Shown: positions 24,641-36,867, counted from the stretch's first letter. The stretch is DNA of 64,000 nt from Cryptomeria japonica (GCF_030272615.1 NC_081409.1:655312468-655376467), one strand, 5' to 3'. The notes: a model not told the origin generated them from the letters alone. Program-made: numbers and translations.

Positions 24641-26282
24641 CTTGCAGTTGAGGAGCCTCATTCTCCACCTCCACCAAGACCCCATTAGGATCGACAAACA
24701 CTTGATTCTATGGGTTCTCTTATTGGGGATCCTTTAGATACATGGAGAAGTCAATCACAACATCAGGATCTTCCACATGCAGTCATTGCTACTGCTTCTG
24801 ATCCACAGACATTTCAGGAAGCATCAGGGGTTCCTGAGTGAGCAAGCTATGGAGGAAGAGTATAGTTCCTTGATGAGGAACAACACATGGGATTTGGTCC
24901 ATCTCCCTAAGGGGAGAAAGATGGTTCGATGTAAGTGGATCTATCAGACCAATTTTTCTATGGATGGTAGTGTGGATAAGTACAAGGCTCGACTTGTTGC
25001 GAAAGGTTTCTCGTAGGTAGCAGGTGTTGAGTATACTGAGACCTTTGTGCCCATAGCCACGATGAACTCCATTCGCTTGACACTTGCTATTGCTGCAGCT
25101 CATGGTTGGGTTGTACATCAGATGGATGTGAAGAGTGCTTTTCTTCATGGTGATCTTGATGAGGAGATTTATATGGAGCATCCATAGGGTTTCATCCAAG
25201 ATACTTCTTTGGTTTACAGACTAAGGAAATCTCTCTATGGCCTTAAGCAAGCCCCCAGGGCTTGGTACACCAAGATGGATTCCTTTCTTCTCTTTGCAGG
25301 GTTCACCAGGTGTCATTTTGATCCGAATGTCTACATTTTGCAACAGTATGACTCTCACTTGATACTTGTGCTCTATGTTGATGACTTGTTCATTATAGGG
25401 AGTACTGCATCCATCATTAGCAGGGTCAAATCTACTTTGCATGACAGATTTTCTATGACTGACTTGGGTCTTTTGCACTACTTTCTTGGGATAGAGATTT
25501 CACAGTCACCTTTCAGGATTACACTATCACAGCCCAAGTATGCTCTTGATCTACTTGCATGCTTTCATATGGTTGATTGTAAGCCTGCCCTGACTCCCTT
25601 TCTTTCAGGAGTCAAGCTTGAGGCTTAGTGTTCTTCTCCACCAATTGATGCCACTTTGTATCATCAGCTTGTGGGTAGTCTCATCTACTTGACCCATACA
25701 CGCCCTGATATTTCATTTGCAATTGGCATGGTTTCCCAGTTCATGTAGGAACCACATGAACTTCATTGGAAAGCCACCAAATGCATCCTTCATTACATCC
25801 AAAGTACACATCACTATGGGATTCACTATGCAGCAGGCACAGGACTTTGCTTGGCTGGTTACACAGACTCTGATTGGGCTGGCGATCTTGATGATCATAA
25901 GTCTACTTTTGATTACAGTTTTCACCTTGGTTTAGGCCCCATTTGTTGGCAGAGCAAGAAGCAACATGCTATTGCTCTTTCTTCGACTGAGGCTGAGTAT
26001 TGAGGTGCTGTTAATGCAGTGATTGAGACCATTTGGCTTCAGCAGATTCTCACAGAGTTCGGGTTCACCACTCCACGACCGATAATTCTACATTGTGACA
26101 ATTAGAGTTCTATTGCTATCTTGAAGAACCCAGTCCAGCATCAGTGGACCAAACACATCAAGATCCATATGCACTATATCCGAGAGTTGATTCAGGAGCA
26201 GGTCATTGATTTGCAGTATTGTCCTACAGCGAAGCAGGTTGCTAACATATTCACCAAACCTTTCACTGAGAGTAAGTTCTAG
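24641..26282 (+). pseudogene. Copia reverse transcriptase and RNase H, broken
   Basis: RT starts around WDLVHLPKGRKMVRCKW (about 24890) and contains MDVKSAFLHGDL, SLYGLKQAPRAWY and the catalytic LYVDD (about 25370-25385). RNase H contains GYTDSDWAGD and ALSSTEAEY. The region ends FTKPFTESKF with TAG at 26280-26282. In-frame stops interrupt it at 25014, 25185, 25626, 25746, 26001 (TGA) and 26103. Most replace a residue that is Gln in the family (KGFS-Q, HP-Q-GF, CDN-Q-S). The longest clean piece is 25209-25628. Residues are otherwise well conserved, consistent with recent decay. Confidence 0.88.
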
Positions 26283-26596
26283 TAGTTGTGAGCTCTCTTG
26301 GGGGTGTGGGGTGTGTCATTAGGGGGGGTCAGCTGACTTCTCCTTCCTCTCTTATGGGGAGGACTTTTTCCTCTTTTAGGTTTTGTCCTTCTTCTTTGAG
26401 AGTCTTTTGTACTTTCATCTCTCTTTTGGGGGGGAGTTTTTTCCCACTGGGTTTTCTCCTTTTCTCCATTTGTGAGAGATTGCATTGCATGGTTTTGCTT
26501 GCATTTGCATATTGTACATGGGTACCTATCATGGCCTAGTAGCCAGGACCCATCTTGCATTGTTGACATAAGTCTTCATTCCCCTGAGTTGCACTT
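26283..26596 (+). other. Copia 3' untranslated region
   Basis: About 310 bp between the pol stop and the PPT, containing several runs of G (for example near 26322-26330) and pyrimidine-rich stretches. Short open frames on both strands have no domain. Confidence 0.5.
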
Positions 26597-26605
26597 AAGG
26601 GGGGG
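26597..26605 (+). promoter_or_regulatory. Copia polypurine tract
   Basis: AAGGGGGGG directly precedes the 3' LTR start TGTTGG. Confidence 0.85.
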
Positions 26606-27056
26606 TGTTGGTGTAAATAAATATTCATTATGGATATTATTACACTTTACTTAAGTTAACTTAGGATAATGCATCTCTTCGTAGTTTGGATTTGAGACAT
26701 TTAGGGAAGTGTGTACATAGGGATAGAGCTTGTAGGAGAAATTTCACCTTTTGTGGTCTTATTTTGCTATTACACTCCACATTCAGTGGGTCATCCACCT
26801 CTTGTGGAATATTATATTATTTCTCCTACCTACCCCTAGTATTTCTTACCTACCCTTATTTCTCATTGAGCCACATGTCATGATTGTGTGCTCGTACATC
26901 CATATGGCCTTGCCTATATAAGTAGGCCTATATTCATTGTATTGGTGAATCCAGTTGATCATTTTCATATTGATGAGAATATAGTTTGTTCTTGTCATTC
27001 TTTTGTCTCTATTTTAATACTTTTCATTGTGCCCTTGATCTTGGCAAAATCTCACA
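26606..27056 (+). repeat. Copia 3' LTR
   Basis: A 451-bp direct repeat of the 5' LTR. Differences seen by eye include ATACTC/ATATTC near the start and AAGCAGG/AAGTAGG just after the TATA box. Confidence 0.92.
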
Positions 27057-28881
27057 AATGCAACTATTATATTCTTTCCATCATTCATCCTAAGGCATAA
27101 CATAACTCAATCCCAATGCATGAATATAAGTATAACCCAAAATCATATGACTACTCCATTTCACAATCACATTATATCCATAAGCACATTTTACATATTA
27201 ATCATTCTATACATCAAGGAAACATCAAAGTATTCTTCCTAACCTCTACATCATGTCCTTTCCACATTTACATTTAGATACCTATATCAAAGATGCATAA
27301 TCCCTTACATAATCAAATCATCATTATCATCTTATGCAAATTTCAATACACATTGTATGCTTTATTACAACATTATACAAATCATATAACCTTTAGTGTT
27401 AATGATCACCTAATTACTCAAGTATAGATCAATGTTATCCAATCCATTTTACTATCATTCATTTTATAGCATAACATAATACTATTCATCACATGAATGT
27501 AATGCATCTCAAATACATATAAACTATTCTAATGATAGGGTCACTTTAAACTCATAGCAAATGTCCATTACATCATAAAATATTCATAGATCTATACCCA
27601 ATTCTAACATCAAGTCCTATTATGACTTTCTTATTCAAATACATCATAATACCATATTAAAGGATACATCAATTCTTTTACATACACATTTCATTATGAT
27701 ACAATGTCTTCTTTTCACAAACATAGAAATCAACTCCAAAGTGCAATGTCATGAGGAATCCAATCCACGCACGAAACACCAAGGAGAGTACCCCAATGGA
27801 AAAAGGCAATCAACCACCCAACCATGTGGAACCAATCAAGGAACCACACTCATACTAGTAGATGACAAAATTTTCAACTCACACTCAAGACCTAAGATGA
27901 CACCTATCAACCAAAGGATACAATATGACTTCACAAAACCCAAATATAAGGATACAATACCAAATTACATCAAGTGGCTAAATCAATGCAATCATCCTCC
28001 AAAGGAAAATCATTAAAATAAGGCATATGGATAATGGATACATATGGGGTAGAGTGTGATCACATTCTAACCTCATGTGGCATTCATCTCCTCCTTGTAG
28101 TAACTCAAGGGACATTGGGTATACTGCTCCAAAGGTATTCCCAATCTAGGATTCCAAAAATACCTCCTAGGGTCTGTCCAATTGGGGCATACAATATCAT
28201 ATTATTTATCTTGATTAGGTGTATTCATAATACCCAACCCACTAATCAATTATTATTATTTTACAACTTGCAATTATGCCATCAACTCTTCATGTGGTTC
28301 CATAGGTTTAGACCTCCTTCCTAGAGGTCTAGTACTCACAAACTAGGTCCAACACATGCAAGAGCCCACTCCCCCATCCATGAACCAAGGTCATAGGGTA
28401 AAGATACAAATAAAATGAACACATTAAACCATCATGAAATCCCAAGAAGATACAATAACCATATCAACAAATTGAGCAATATGGACTTATGAATCAACTC
28501 AAAGAAGGAGGCCTTCACAAATGCAACATCAAGATAAGCCAATCATGGATGTAAAACATAAAATTGGTCCAAATAATATCAAATCCTAAACAGTGAGGCA
28601 TAACACATCCCACTAGAGCCATATAATCAATCCCTTAATAGCAAGACATTCTCCCTCTTGTCAGAGCATAACATCGCATAGGAATCACCTCAATGGTAAG
28701 GCATGAAACCTCTTACCAGAGAACATGAAACAATAGAATGGATCAAACTAAATCATAATCAACTCTAAAAATTTTAATACATACTACAAAAGCCTATGGA
28801 GTATACACACAAATAAAAAATGTACTTAAATAGGCTAAAAACTAACTTTTGGAGACCCGAGATAGCTCAGTGCCCTTGAAA

Positions 28882-28985
28882 CCTAGGATGGTGTTCCTGG
28901 TATGTATGCCAATTTTTCTAGTATGTATGATGGAATTTATGGTATGTATGATGGCATTTCTGGTCTCTAGGGTGGCATTTCTGGG
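28882..28985. repeat. 21-bp minisatellite in Gypsy-2 LTR
   Basis: About five imperfect 21-bp units share the pattern GTATGTATGATGG followed by AATTTATG or CATTTCTG. The outer units are more diverged. Further loose copies may lie around 29050-29120. Confidence 0.6.
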
Positions 28986-29376
28986 CATTTTGCTTGCATC
29001 TATAAATCAGGAACTTAGCTCTCTTGGCATGTTTGTCAGCGCATAAGGTATGAGCAGTGGCATATATGGGATGAAGTATGGCATTCTTGGCATGTAGGGT
29101 GGAATGACTAGTACATAATGCAACATTTTTGGGTGTTTCCATAGCATTTCTGGTAGATTTGTAGAAAACAACCCAATACTAAGGCATAAGACTTAGGGGG
29201 GTCTCTGGAAGACTCAAAGGTGTAAAACAACCCTCATACTACAAGCAGGTGGTCTAGGGCATCCAAAAGAAAACAAGAACAACCAAAAAATTTACTACAT
29301 ACTCATTGGTGAAAGGTACAAAAGAAATCCTCTCTCATGATGAGCATAATTAAAGGTATAAGGAGCCAAAATCACA

Positions 29377-29379
<3 letters not shown>

Positions 29380-29469
<90 letters not shown>
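29380..29469. repeat. (GA)45 microsatellite
   Basis: An uninterrupted GA run of about 90 bp. Apparent open frames through it (for example a Leu-Ser repeat on the minus strand) are artefacts of the repeat. Confidence 0.95.
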
Positions 29470-29472
<3 letters not shown>

Positions 29473-30082
29473 AGAAACCAACAAAAGAGAATCAAGCAAG
29501 CTAGGAAGGGACTAAATGCAGCCAAAACAAGTGGGAGGAAGAGTCTACACATTCACAGTGCAATCACAAAGAAATCATAGAAAACACAATGAAGACATAA
29601 AGTCAAATCTGCATTTTCCCCCATTCCCAAACTTGCATAACAGATTGAAATCCATCAAGGAAAATCATTCTACAATCAACCAATCCCCACCATCAATCAA
29701 AACTCAATTTGTAGACATGGAGAAGAAAATATTTTTTTGGAAATGAAATGCAGAAGTAAGAGTCACCAACCTGAAATTCGCTAAACCAAAAATTGAAGAA
29801 GAAATCTGAAATTGTCAAGCCTTCACAAATCCAAATCATGATCCAATCTTCAAACCAAATTCAAAAGGCTCTTGCAATGATCTGTTGGATGATTAACTTG
29901 TGCATGGACCAACAAGCCAAAATAAATAAATAAAATAAATTTTAGACTATAGTTTTTCCCACCAATGGAAAAATTCAAAAAACCATATATCTTACTTACC
30001 ATTGCAAAGTTCAAAAAATACATATTATAAATATATATTTCTTACCTACTGAATCAAGCCGACCAATCAAAAACAAGGGTAG

Positions 30083-30164
30083 GTAAAATAAACCCAAAAC
30101 TCAATTACTATAGTATAGGAATGACAATCAATTAGGAAATACAAATATTTCCTCATAATTAGAC
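30083..30164. repeat. Second copy of the 81-bp shared segment
   Basis: Matches 131-211 in the same orientation with scattered changes. Here it is bracketed by GGGTAGG on both sides (about 30078 and 30168), which could be a small target duplication. The 3' LTR of Gypsy-2 is truncated before this point, so an empty site cannot be compared. Confidence 0.6.
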
Positions 30165-31242
30165 AATGGGTAGGAATAATATTATTTACAAATAATTACC
30201 CATATTTTAGTTAAATAACTCCCATGCAATACTTTATAATTAATTATCATTATTCATAATAACACCAATAAATAAATAAAATAAAATAAAAAAGAGCTCA
30301 AATAAATAATTAAACTACAATCAATAAATAAAAGTCATCCCAACAATAAATCAAACAAATTAAATAATTAAATAAGAAATGGAGCTCAATTAAATATCAA
30401 TAAAATAGATTAAATAAATTAATTACTCAATTAAATTCTTAATAAAATGAATAATCCAATACCCAAACCGCGACTGAGTAAAATAAGAAGCCAAAGAGGT
30501 CTGACCTCATAACATATAGAACAAGGTGGAAGAGACTTAACCAATACGCCACATCTTTTAGTTGACTCTAAAGGAAAATCAACAAAGCATAAGACATCAG
30601 GATAAACTAACAAAGTATACATCTTAGATCAAGAATGTGTGAGGGAAACTATGTCATCTCCGACAACTTTCCATTGGGATGAAGACACACTCGAACTTGT
30701 GGAGCCAGGTGGAGTCGATGTTTGGTACCTACAAACCTACATCAAAGGCCAACATGACATATACAATACATATACATCACAATAATTAGATAGTTGATAG
30801 AGAATTGCAATGAAATATCTTGATCGCAATGAGTGAAATGGCATCATCTCTACTCATGAAGATAGTCACACAATATAATACCAAAATATCACATAGAATC
30901 ATTATCATGAAGTAGGGTTAGTATCATCATCAATCTCATAATCCATGTAAACAATAATAATATGTAAATCCATGAGTCAAATAAATCCATTCATCTAAGA
31001 GATATCATATATCAACATCCATAAGAATCAAATGTCATATAATAAGTCTCACATCATCAATCATAAAAGTCTCCAATTATAGAGAGTCATTTTAGATAAC
31101 ATGAATTCACATAAAGCCCTAGTATCATGGACACCATCGAAAATAGCAGAAGAGTCATAAACAACCATCCAAGTAACCATCATGAGTCTAAATAAGTCCA
31201 TCAGTATGTAAATCAAAATGCAAATCTAGGAGGGACACTACA

Positions 31243-32127
31243 TCAAGTGTATTATGTAAAATAGATAATGATTTCATTTTTTATAAGTTGTGTTTGAAAG
31301 GATAATGTGTTACTTCTAGTGATTTATAAAATTTGCAAAAAATTCTACTTTAAAGAGCACACATGAAACTAGAGAAAAATATAGTTACTTTTGAATTTAT
31401 GAGGATTTTTCTATGTAGTTGAATTTATGAGGATTTTTCTAAAGAAAATATTTTAGGAGTATACAATGCATACACATAAAGTTTGATCATTGGATGAGAA
31501 ATGAAAGTTAGGTAAGGTTATATGTCCTCTTGGTACCATTGTTTCCATTATAGATATTGTTGATATTTGTACACTACAACCCCACAAAGAAATTAAATCT
31601 TAGTATTACAACTCTATCTAGGTTACTATTTTGGTACCCATAGCATCCATGCATGCATATAACAACACAGAATAAGATAGAAAGATATTAAGAGAGTACC
31701 ACTTCTACATCAAAGATGATAATAATCATTTAATAGAGTTTGTGCAAGGTCACTTTCAATTTTTAATTATAATTTAAGGGAAAGAAATATTAGATACAAT
31801 CAACACATCATATGCTCAGACAATTGCACATCACAATTCAAGAATTCATGGATGTTGTATTGGTTGACAAGAGTGCATGTGGTGATTATTTAATATTTTT
31901 GTAAATTTAGTGAGGATTGATAACGAAAGGGATAACATGATGGTGCATCTAAGCATGCATAAAGAGAGCCCTAGCTAAAAAAGAGTTTAAGTACTAGGGT
32001 GTGGTAAGTTGACTAATGCAACAACAATTGTACAATGGCATAGCTCCAAAATGGGAACACGTAATCAAGGTAAGTCCAAAATTTCTAGATATTTTTGGTT
32101 TATAAATGAATCTAATATTGCAAACTA
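31243..32127. other. Intergenic DNA, nothing recognised
   Basis: AT-rich sequence between Gypsy-2 and the next LTR relic. It has no sizeable open frame or terminal repeat. Confidence 0.4.
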
Positions 32128-32967
32128 TCAAGATTATAATGCCCCACTAAGCAACCCTAGAGGACAACAACTAACTAAATAATCATAAAAATGTTTTTTT
32201 AAATAAATTATGTTACATTACAAGCTCATTATATAATTAAATAAAACAAATGCACATGTGTAAGATAATCATTCACCTAAACCAAGTCCTCTTGTAAGTT
32301 CCCTAATGTCACTACTTAGGCAACACTCTAAACAATATCTAATAAACTTAATCCATAGTAAACATCATAACATTAAAAATGTATGAGTATACATCTCAAG
32401 CACTAGGTCAATTTTAATCACCAAATTAAGTGTTCCTATGATAACCATGATTGCATATGCAATGATAATGCATTCATCCATAAGAGTAGCCAGTACCAAC
32501 ATTGAACTACTTAAATACTACTCTAGGATTGCATAAACTTCCAATTACATCAAATAGAATTGCATCAATCACTCTAAGGAGTGTCCAAATTATAATGATA
32601 ATGAAGAAATTACAAGGATAATAAAATACACAACAATATGCAATACATCACTGAATCATCTGCATCAAGAAATGGAAGATACTAGAGAGGAAACGAAAGA
32701 ACCATCCATCACACATGAACATGTCCACTGGTCTTTGATGGAGGTAGGAAACAACCTCTCGACCATGTAGAACCTTTAGGTCCAGCCAAATAGGATTTGG
32801 AGATTAACACAAGAAAACTAGGCTAATAATACCAACATCCAAGGAAACACTAAGGATACACATGGATAGACAAGACTCACAACAACGTTTCACCAGAGGC
32901 TTATAACACAACCTCATAGGATAGAGTTCTACGGTACACATAGGGAAGAGTGTCATCACATAGCCTT
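32128..32967 (-). repeat. Relic of a Gypsy-2-like LTR, left part
   Basis: ATAATGCCCCACTAAGCAACCCTAGAGG and the AT-rich text after it follow the same layout as the inner end of the Gypsy-2 LTR (CATAATGC…ACCCTAGAG near 20531). Around 32945-32965, GAGTGTCATCACAT resembles GAGTGTGATCACAT in Gypsy-2 at about 28057. The relic appears to continue after element B at 53004 with ACCTCAACATGTG, against ACCTCATGTGG in Gypsy-2. Diverged, and inferred by eye. Confidence 0.45.
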
Positions 32968-33051
32968 TGATGAATACTAAGAGGGGGGGTGAATTAGTAT
33001 ACCAAAAAATACTATAAACAAACTTTTAAATAGTTTAGTAGATAACCAGTG

Positions 33052-33056
33052 CAACA
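33052..33056. repeat. Gypsy-1 target duplication, left (CAACA)
   Basis: CAACA here matches 45581-45585 directly after the element. This proves insertion into the LTR of element B. Confidence 0.93.
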
Positions 33057-35573
33057 TGTGAGGCCTCACCTCGACTCAGTTTGACATTCAGTGGATTTTA
33101 TATTTTAGACTGCTATGGATACTTTGTTTTGATGCATTTTTGAGATTTAGAACTTTTATGTTTTCAGGATATTGGATAACATTGCTATGAATTGATGTTT
33201 TACTTACATGCTTTATGAGATAGAACACTACAGGATTAGTAGAAAGAATGATATTGCATTGATAGATGTCGTTAATGAATTTGCAGGACTTTACTTTGAA
33301 TATAAAACTATGATGTATGTTTAGTTTATGTGAATTGGGATGAAAATTGCTTATGCGAATTTGCTTGACAAAAGTTGTATTCAATCTGTGCAGATGGAAA
33401 TTGTATGCAAGTAATGATGTGCATTGTTATATTATTGAATTATATTTTATATGAATATTTGGGAGTACTAATGTGTAAATTGAGATGCGCAGGAAATTTA
33501 CCATGTGACCATGGAAAATTACGGAGAATCAAACCTAGACTTATGTATGTTCGTAAAGCCAGGGTTTGTCTATTTGGAGAGACAACACCCCGTTTGTGTT
33601 GTATTTGATTCGTATCAGTATATGCTGCATGTGTGTTTTGTGTTATTTAAATCTATTGTGTAAAAAACCTCAAGAGACAATTTCATGTTTATTTTTGTAA
33701 AAGTATTTTATTAGTGTCACTTGACACATGTGTGGATGTAAATTTTAATATTTTATCTTGTCTCTTGATGGGAAAGTGTTAATTATTATTAATTTTAAAT
33801 AAAATAATGTGTTGTCAAAAGTTATTTTGAGAATATAATATTTGGTGTGGTCAACTTATGTTTGACCCGAAAATAAACTTCAGAGGGGTTTAAAATGGGT
33901 TAAATGAACACCTAGGGGTAGTTTATTAGGGTTTCCTGAAGCCCATAAGGTATACCTAGGGGTTAGGGGTAATTTTAGGCAAGTTTCTACTTTATTATGA
34001 TCTTTTTAACGCTTTTAAAATTGGCTTTTTTGAGTTGAGCGAAAATTGAAAATTGAAGTGAAAATCAAACCAAGATTTTCCCTCTTGGAAGGAAAGTCTT
34101 TTTGCATTTTTGCTTTCTTCCTTCTTTTTGTTGATTTTTTTTAGAATCCTGTGAGAACTCAGAGAGTGAGCTTCTTAAGGAAGATTTTTGGGAATAGCTG
34201 GTTAATCACCCACTCTCCATTTTTGGAGACAGAAAAAAAAAAGTTTGGAAGAAAAATAATGTTATGGGAAAAAGAAATTGATTAAGGAAAATAAAAGATT
34301 GTGGATTGGGCAGCTCTTCTTCAGATATCATTATAACCTTTTGGGCAGATTAAGGTTGGTTTCATTTTTACTTTTAATGACTTGTTTTTGTTTATTTCTG
34401 AAAGTTGTTGAATAAGAAAATCTGTATTCTTGAAAACGAATGTTTGAAAATCTTTTGGTTTTGTTTTATGAATGAATGTGTTTTGGGAGTTTTCTCAAGA
34501 TCTCTCTTTCTCTTGGGAGAGAAGAGGATCTTGAGGGTGGTAGCAGTGACAGCCCTTGAGTGAGAGACTCTCTTTAGAGAGCGATCACAAGGGATCTTTG
34601 TGTGACCCTTGCTGCATGGCCTGTTTGTGCAATGGGGGTCATAAGGAGGGTTATAAGGCTAGAATGCCTTTGGGGGGCATAAGGATTATGGGGTTGAGAT
34701 TTGATATTTTATTTGTGCCATGAGGTGGCTTCTTGTTATTACATACTTGCAGATTCTCCTCAGGGTATTTGGTCCACTACCACCCTTTGATAATGTTCAC
34801 CACCAGAGTGTGGTGCTGTGAAAGCCAGGTTGGGAATGTGTCTGGAATATTTGTATGTTTTGGGTTTCTTTGTGTTTGCCTGTTTGTTACCCGTCTAGGA
34901 ATTGGTTCTCCGAGCTCGGGGGTGGCTACCAGTTAGCCTAGGCTGGGAGGTGAGCACTCCGTGGTCAATTTTGTGTTTTCTATTATGCAGGAAATTCAGA
35001 AGAAAGAGGATAGGATTCATGAAAGATATTCAGAAGATTGTATTTGAAGATATTTGAATTCAGTTGCAGATGTATGTTTAAAGTTGTTGTAAATAAATGC
35101 CTCAATGCAAGAGAAAGGAGAAGCAAGTTGAAATTTGTAATAGTAGACTTGAAATCTTAATGTTGTGACTGTTCAGAGAAATCATTCTGTAAATTTGGTA
35201 GAATATTTTAGAGATGTATAAAAGGAAGAAAAGCTTGTTATTTCTACTTCTGGTTTATAAAAAAAAGGGGTTTAAATTGTGTTGCATGCAAAAAGCTTCT
35301 TGTATTATGGAAAGAAATAAAAGATTTGTTTTTTTCATTTTGACATTAATTATATTTTCACTTGTGGCAAATAAAAGATTATTGTTGTTGAAAGATTTCT
35401 ATGTATTTTTTTTTATAAAAAAAAAAAGTTGTTTTAAGTGAATATTCTATTTTAAAAAAAAAAGAATATATAAATGGATTTCTTTATTTCCAGAAAAAGT
35501 ATAATGTAGCTTTATAAAATACTTTGAATTGTATTTTTGTTAACATTGATCTAAAAGCTAGCTTTATAAATGA

Positions 35574-35576
<3 letters not shown>

Positions 35577-35638
<62 letters not shown>

Positions 35639-35870
35639 TATATTTCTATTTTTGATTAAACTTAATGTTATCTTTTTCTTTATTATATTAGTTTAGAATT
35701 TTGTATGTAAAATTCTCTTCAGAAAAAAACCTTATATAAATTTATATTGAAATAAATTTCTTTTTTTATTTTTACTATGCTTATTTAAGTTATTTATAAA
35801 TATATATATATATATATATATATAAATATATATATATTTATATATATATATATATACATATAAATATTAT
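35577..35870. repeat. TA microsatellites in Gypsy-1 5' LTR
   Basis: Two TA-rich runs, about 35577-35633 and 35798-35870. The corresponding runs in the 3' LTR (about 44306-44360 and 44516-44585) have different lengths. This is the main difference between the LTRs. Confidence 0.85.
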
Positions 35871-35944
35871 TATGTATTTATTTAAAAAAAAAAATTTAAT
35901 TTAAAAAAAAAAAATCTAAAACGAAGTTTAGGGTCCCGCGGGCT

Positions 35945-36146
35945 CCTCTGTGCGTACGCACAGTGGACGTCCGCGCGGCGCCCACTGTGTGCACGCACAG
36001 TGGAGCCGCTTGCGGCTTCCACTGTGTGGGCACACAGTGGACGGCCGCGGCCGCCACTGTGTGGCCACACAGTGGTGCCGCCAGCGGCGCCCACTGTGTG
36101 GGCACACAGTGGAGCCGCGGCGCCCACTGTGCGCTCACACAGTGGC
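35945..36146. repeat. GC-rich array of palindromes in Gypsy-1 5' LTR
   Basis: Six dyads at a pitch of about 33-37 bp: 35948-35963 (perfect CTGTGCGTACGCACAG), 35982-36003, 36019-36040, 36054-36075 (perfect), 36091-36112 and 36124-36145. The last five share arms CCACTGTGTG and CACACAGTGG around a 2-bp centre. GC palindromes such as CGGCCGCGGCCG and GCCGC…GCGGC lie between them. The array sits in otherwise AT-rich LTR DNA about 700 bp before the LTR end. Apparent His/Thr/Val-rich open frames over it are artefacts of the dyads. Confidence 0.93.
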
Positions 36147-36855
36147 GCGCACGCGGCCGGATCCGTTTTTCTCCCCCGTGACCTGCATTAAAATATTAAT
36201 GGGATTCATGGTCGCCAAGGGCTTCGGCCCGGCCATGAAGTTTAACAGTTTAAAAAAAAATATATAATAATATAAAGGGTTTAAAACCCTAACCGAGTGG
36301 AGGTTAGGGCAGTTAATTAAAATAATTATTAACATATTTACCAGTTTAGTAAATATACATATATATATGTTTCCATAAATACATATGGAAATTATATATA
36401 TGTATGTAAATGTATGAATTTGAGCATTTTTGTATAAGTAATTAAATTTTAAGTATATAAATATATGCATAATCAATTATGTATATATGTATATATTTAA
36501 TTAATCCCGATTTTAACTTTGGTTAAATTATTAAGAGAAATATAAAAGAATTAAAAAAAAACTATAAAGTCATATTGGAGGATAAATTAAAATATCTCTC
36601 CTAATACTTTTAGTATGAATAATTTAATAAAACTATTAATTAAATATCTTTTGGAGATAAAATTTAAACCAGTAGGTTATTCCGCGATTAGAATATAACC
36701 GATTGTCGATGCTTCGTTCGTTTCAGAATGAGCTCGAATTTATTAATGGAATTTTCGTTAACGCTTGTCGCAAGAGTGTGCTTGTTAATTAAATCAGTTG
36801 CTTTTAAAAAAAAAAATTTGTTCCGTTTTTGCCCTAAATTTTGGGCATGACATTT

Positions 36856-36867
36856 TGGTATCAGAGC
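36856..36867 (+). promoter_or_regulatory. Gypsy-1 primer binding site
   Basis: TGGTATCAGAGC, the plant initiator-Met tRNA type, lies three bases after the LTR end. Confidence 0.92.

Larger units (their letters stand above)
20966..27056 (+). mobile_element. Copia element nested in Gypsy-2 LTR
   Basis: Equal 451-bp LTRs (20966-21416 and 26606-27056) start TGTTGGTGTAAAT and end AATCTCACA. A PBS, gag, pol with integrase before RT, and a PPT lie between, which is the Ty1/Copia order. Flanks are AATGT on the left and AATGC on the right, a target duplication with one mismatch. By eye the LTRs differ at about seven positions, so this is a fairly recent insertion. Many stops and an integrase deletion make it non-autonomous. 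Confidence 0.92.
13423..31242 (-). mobile_element. Gypsy-2: old Ty3/Gypsy chromovirus, minus strand, nested host of Copia
   Basis: On the minus strand the order is 5' LTR (31242 to about 20529, split by Copia), initiator-Met PBS (20528-20516), gag-pol relic (20355-14515), PPT and truncated 3' LTR (14498-13423). The protein relics closely resemble Gypsy-1 (for example [14 protein letters not shown] in both) and end in a chromodomain, so it belongs to the same chromovirus group. Many nonsense codons and a mutated protease site show it is dead. Without the nested Copia its 5' LTR is about 4.6 kb. The flank after 31242 is TCAAG. The matching duplication cannot be tested because the 3' LTR is truncated. 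Confidence 0.85.
20529..31242 (-). repeat. Gypsy-2 5' LTR, split by Copia
   Basis: Two pieces, 20529-20965 and 27057-31242, make up an LTR of about 4.6 kb once the nested Copia is removed. The outer end is …GGAGGGACACTACA at 31242, matching 14498 in the other LTR. Inside it are a 21-bp minisatellite (28882-28985), a long GA microsatellite (29380-29469) and the 82-bp shared segment (30083-30164). Open frames here (for example 27696-28016 and 28034-28324) have no domain and are treated as chance. Confidence 0.7.
33057..36852 (+). repeat. Gypsy-1 5' LTR (3,796 bp)
   Basis: Starts TGTGAGGCCTCACCTCGACT and ends GGGCATGACA. It contains TA microsatellites (about 35577-35633 and 35798-35870) and a GC-rich palindrome array (35945-36146). 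Short open frames inside it (for example 33088-33384, 33375-33608 and 34733-34936) are repeated in the 3' LTR and have no recognisable domain. Confidence 0.95.

Noticed and set aside
28881-28985. CRISPR-like regularly spaced repeats
   Set aside because: The 21-bp units are directly adjacent with no spacers, and the context is a plant LTR, so it is an ordinary minisatellite.
29295-29552. Leu-Ser repeat protein
   Set aside because: It is created by the GA microsatellite.
33088-33608. Frames duplicated exactly at 41820-42340
   Set aside because: They are duplicated because both lie in the Gypsy-1 LTRs. There is no domain or start context.
35882-36191. Overlapping frames rich in His-Thr-Val over the palindrome array, and the same at 44598-44919
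   Set aside because: Palindromic repeats without stops open several frames at once on both strands. This is not evidence of a protein.
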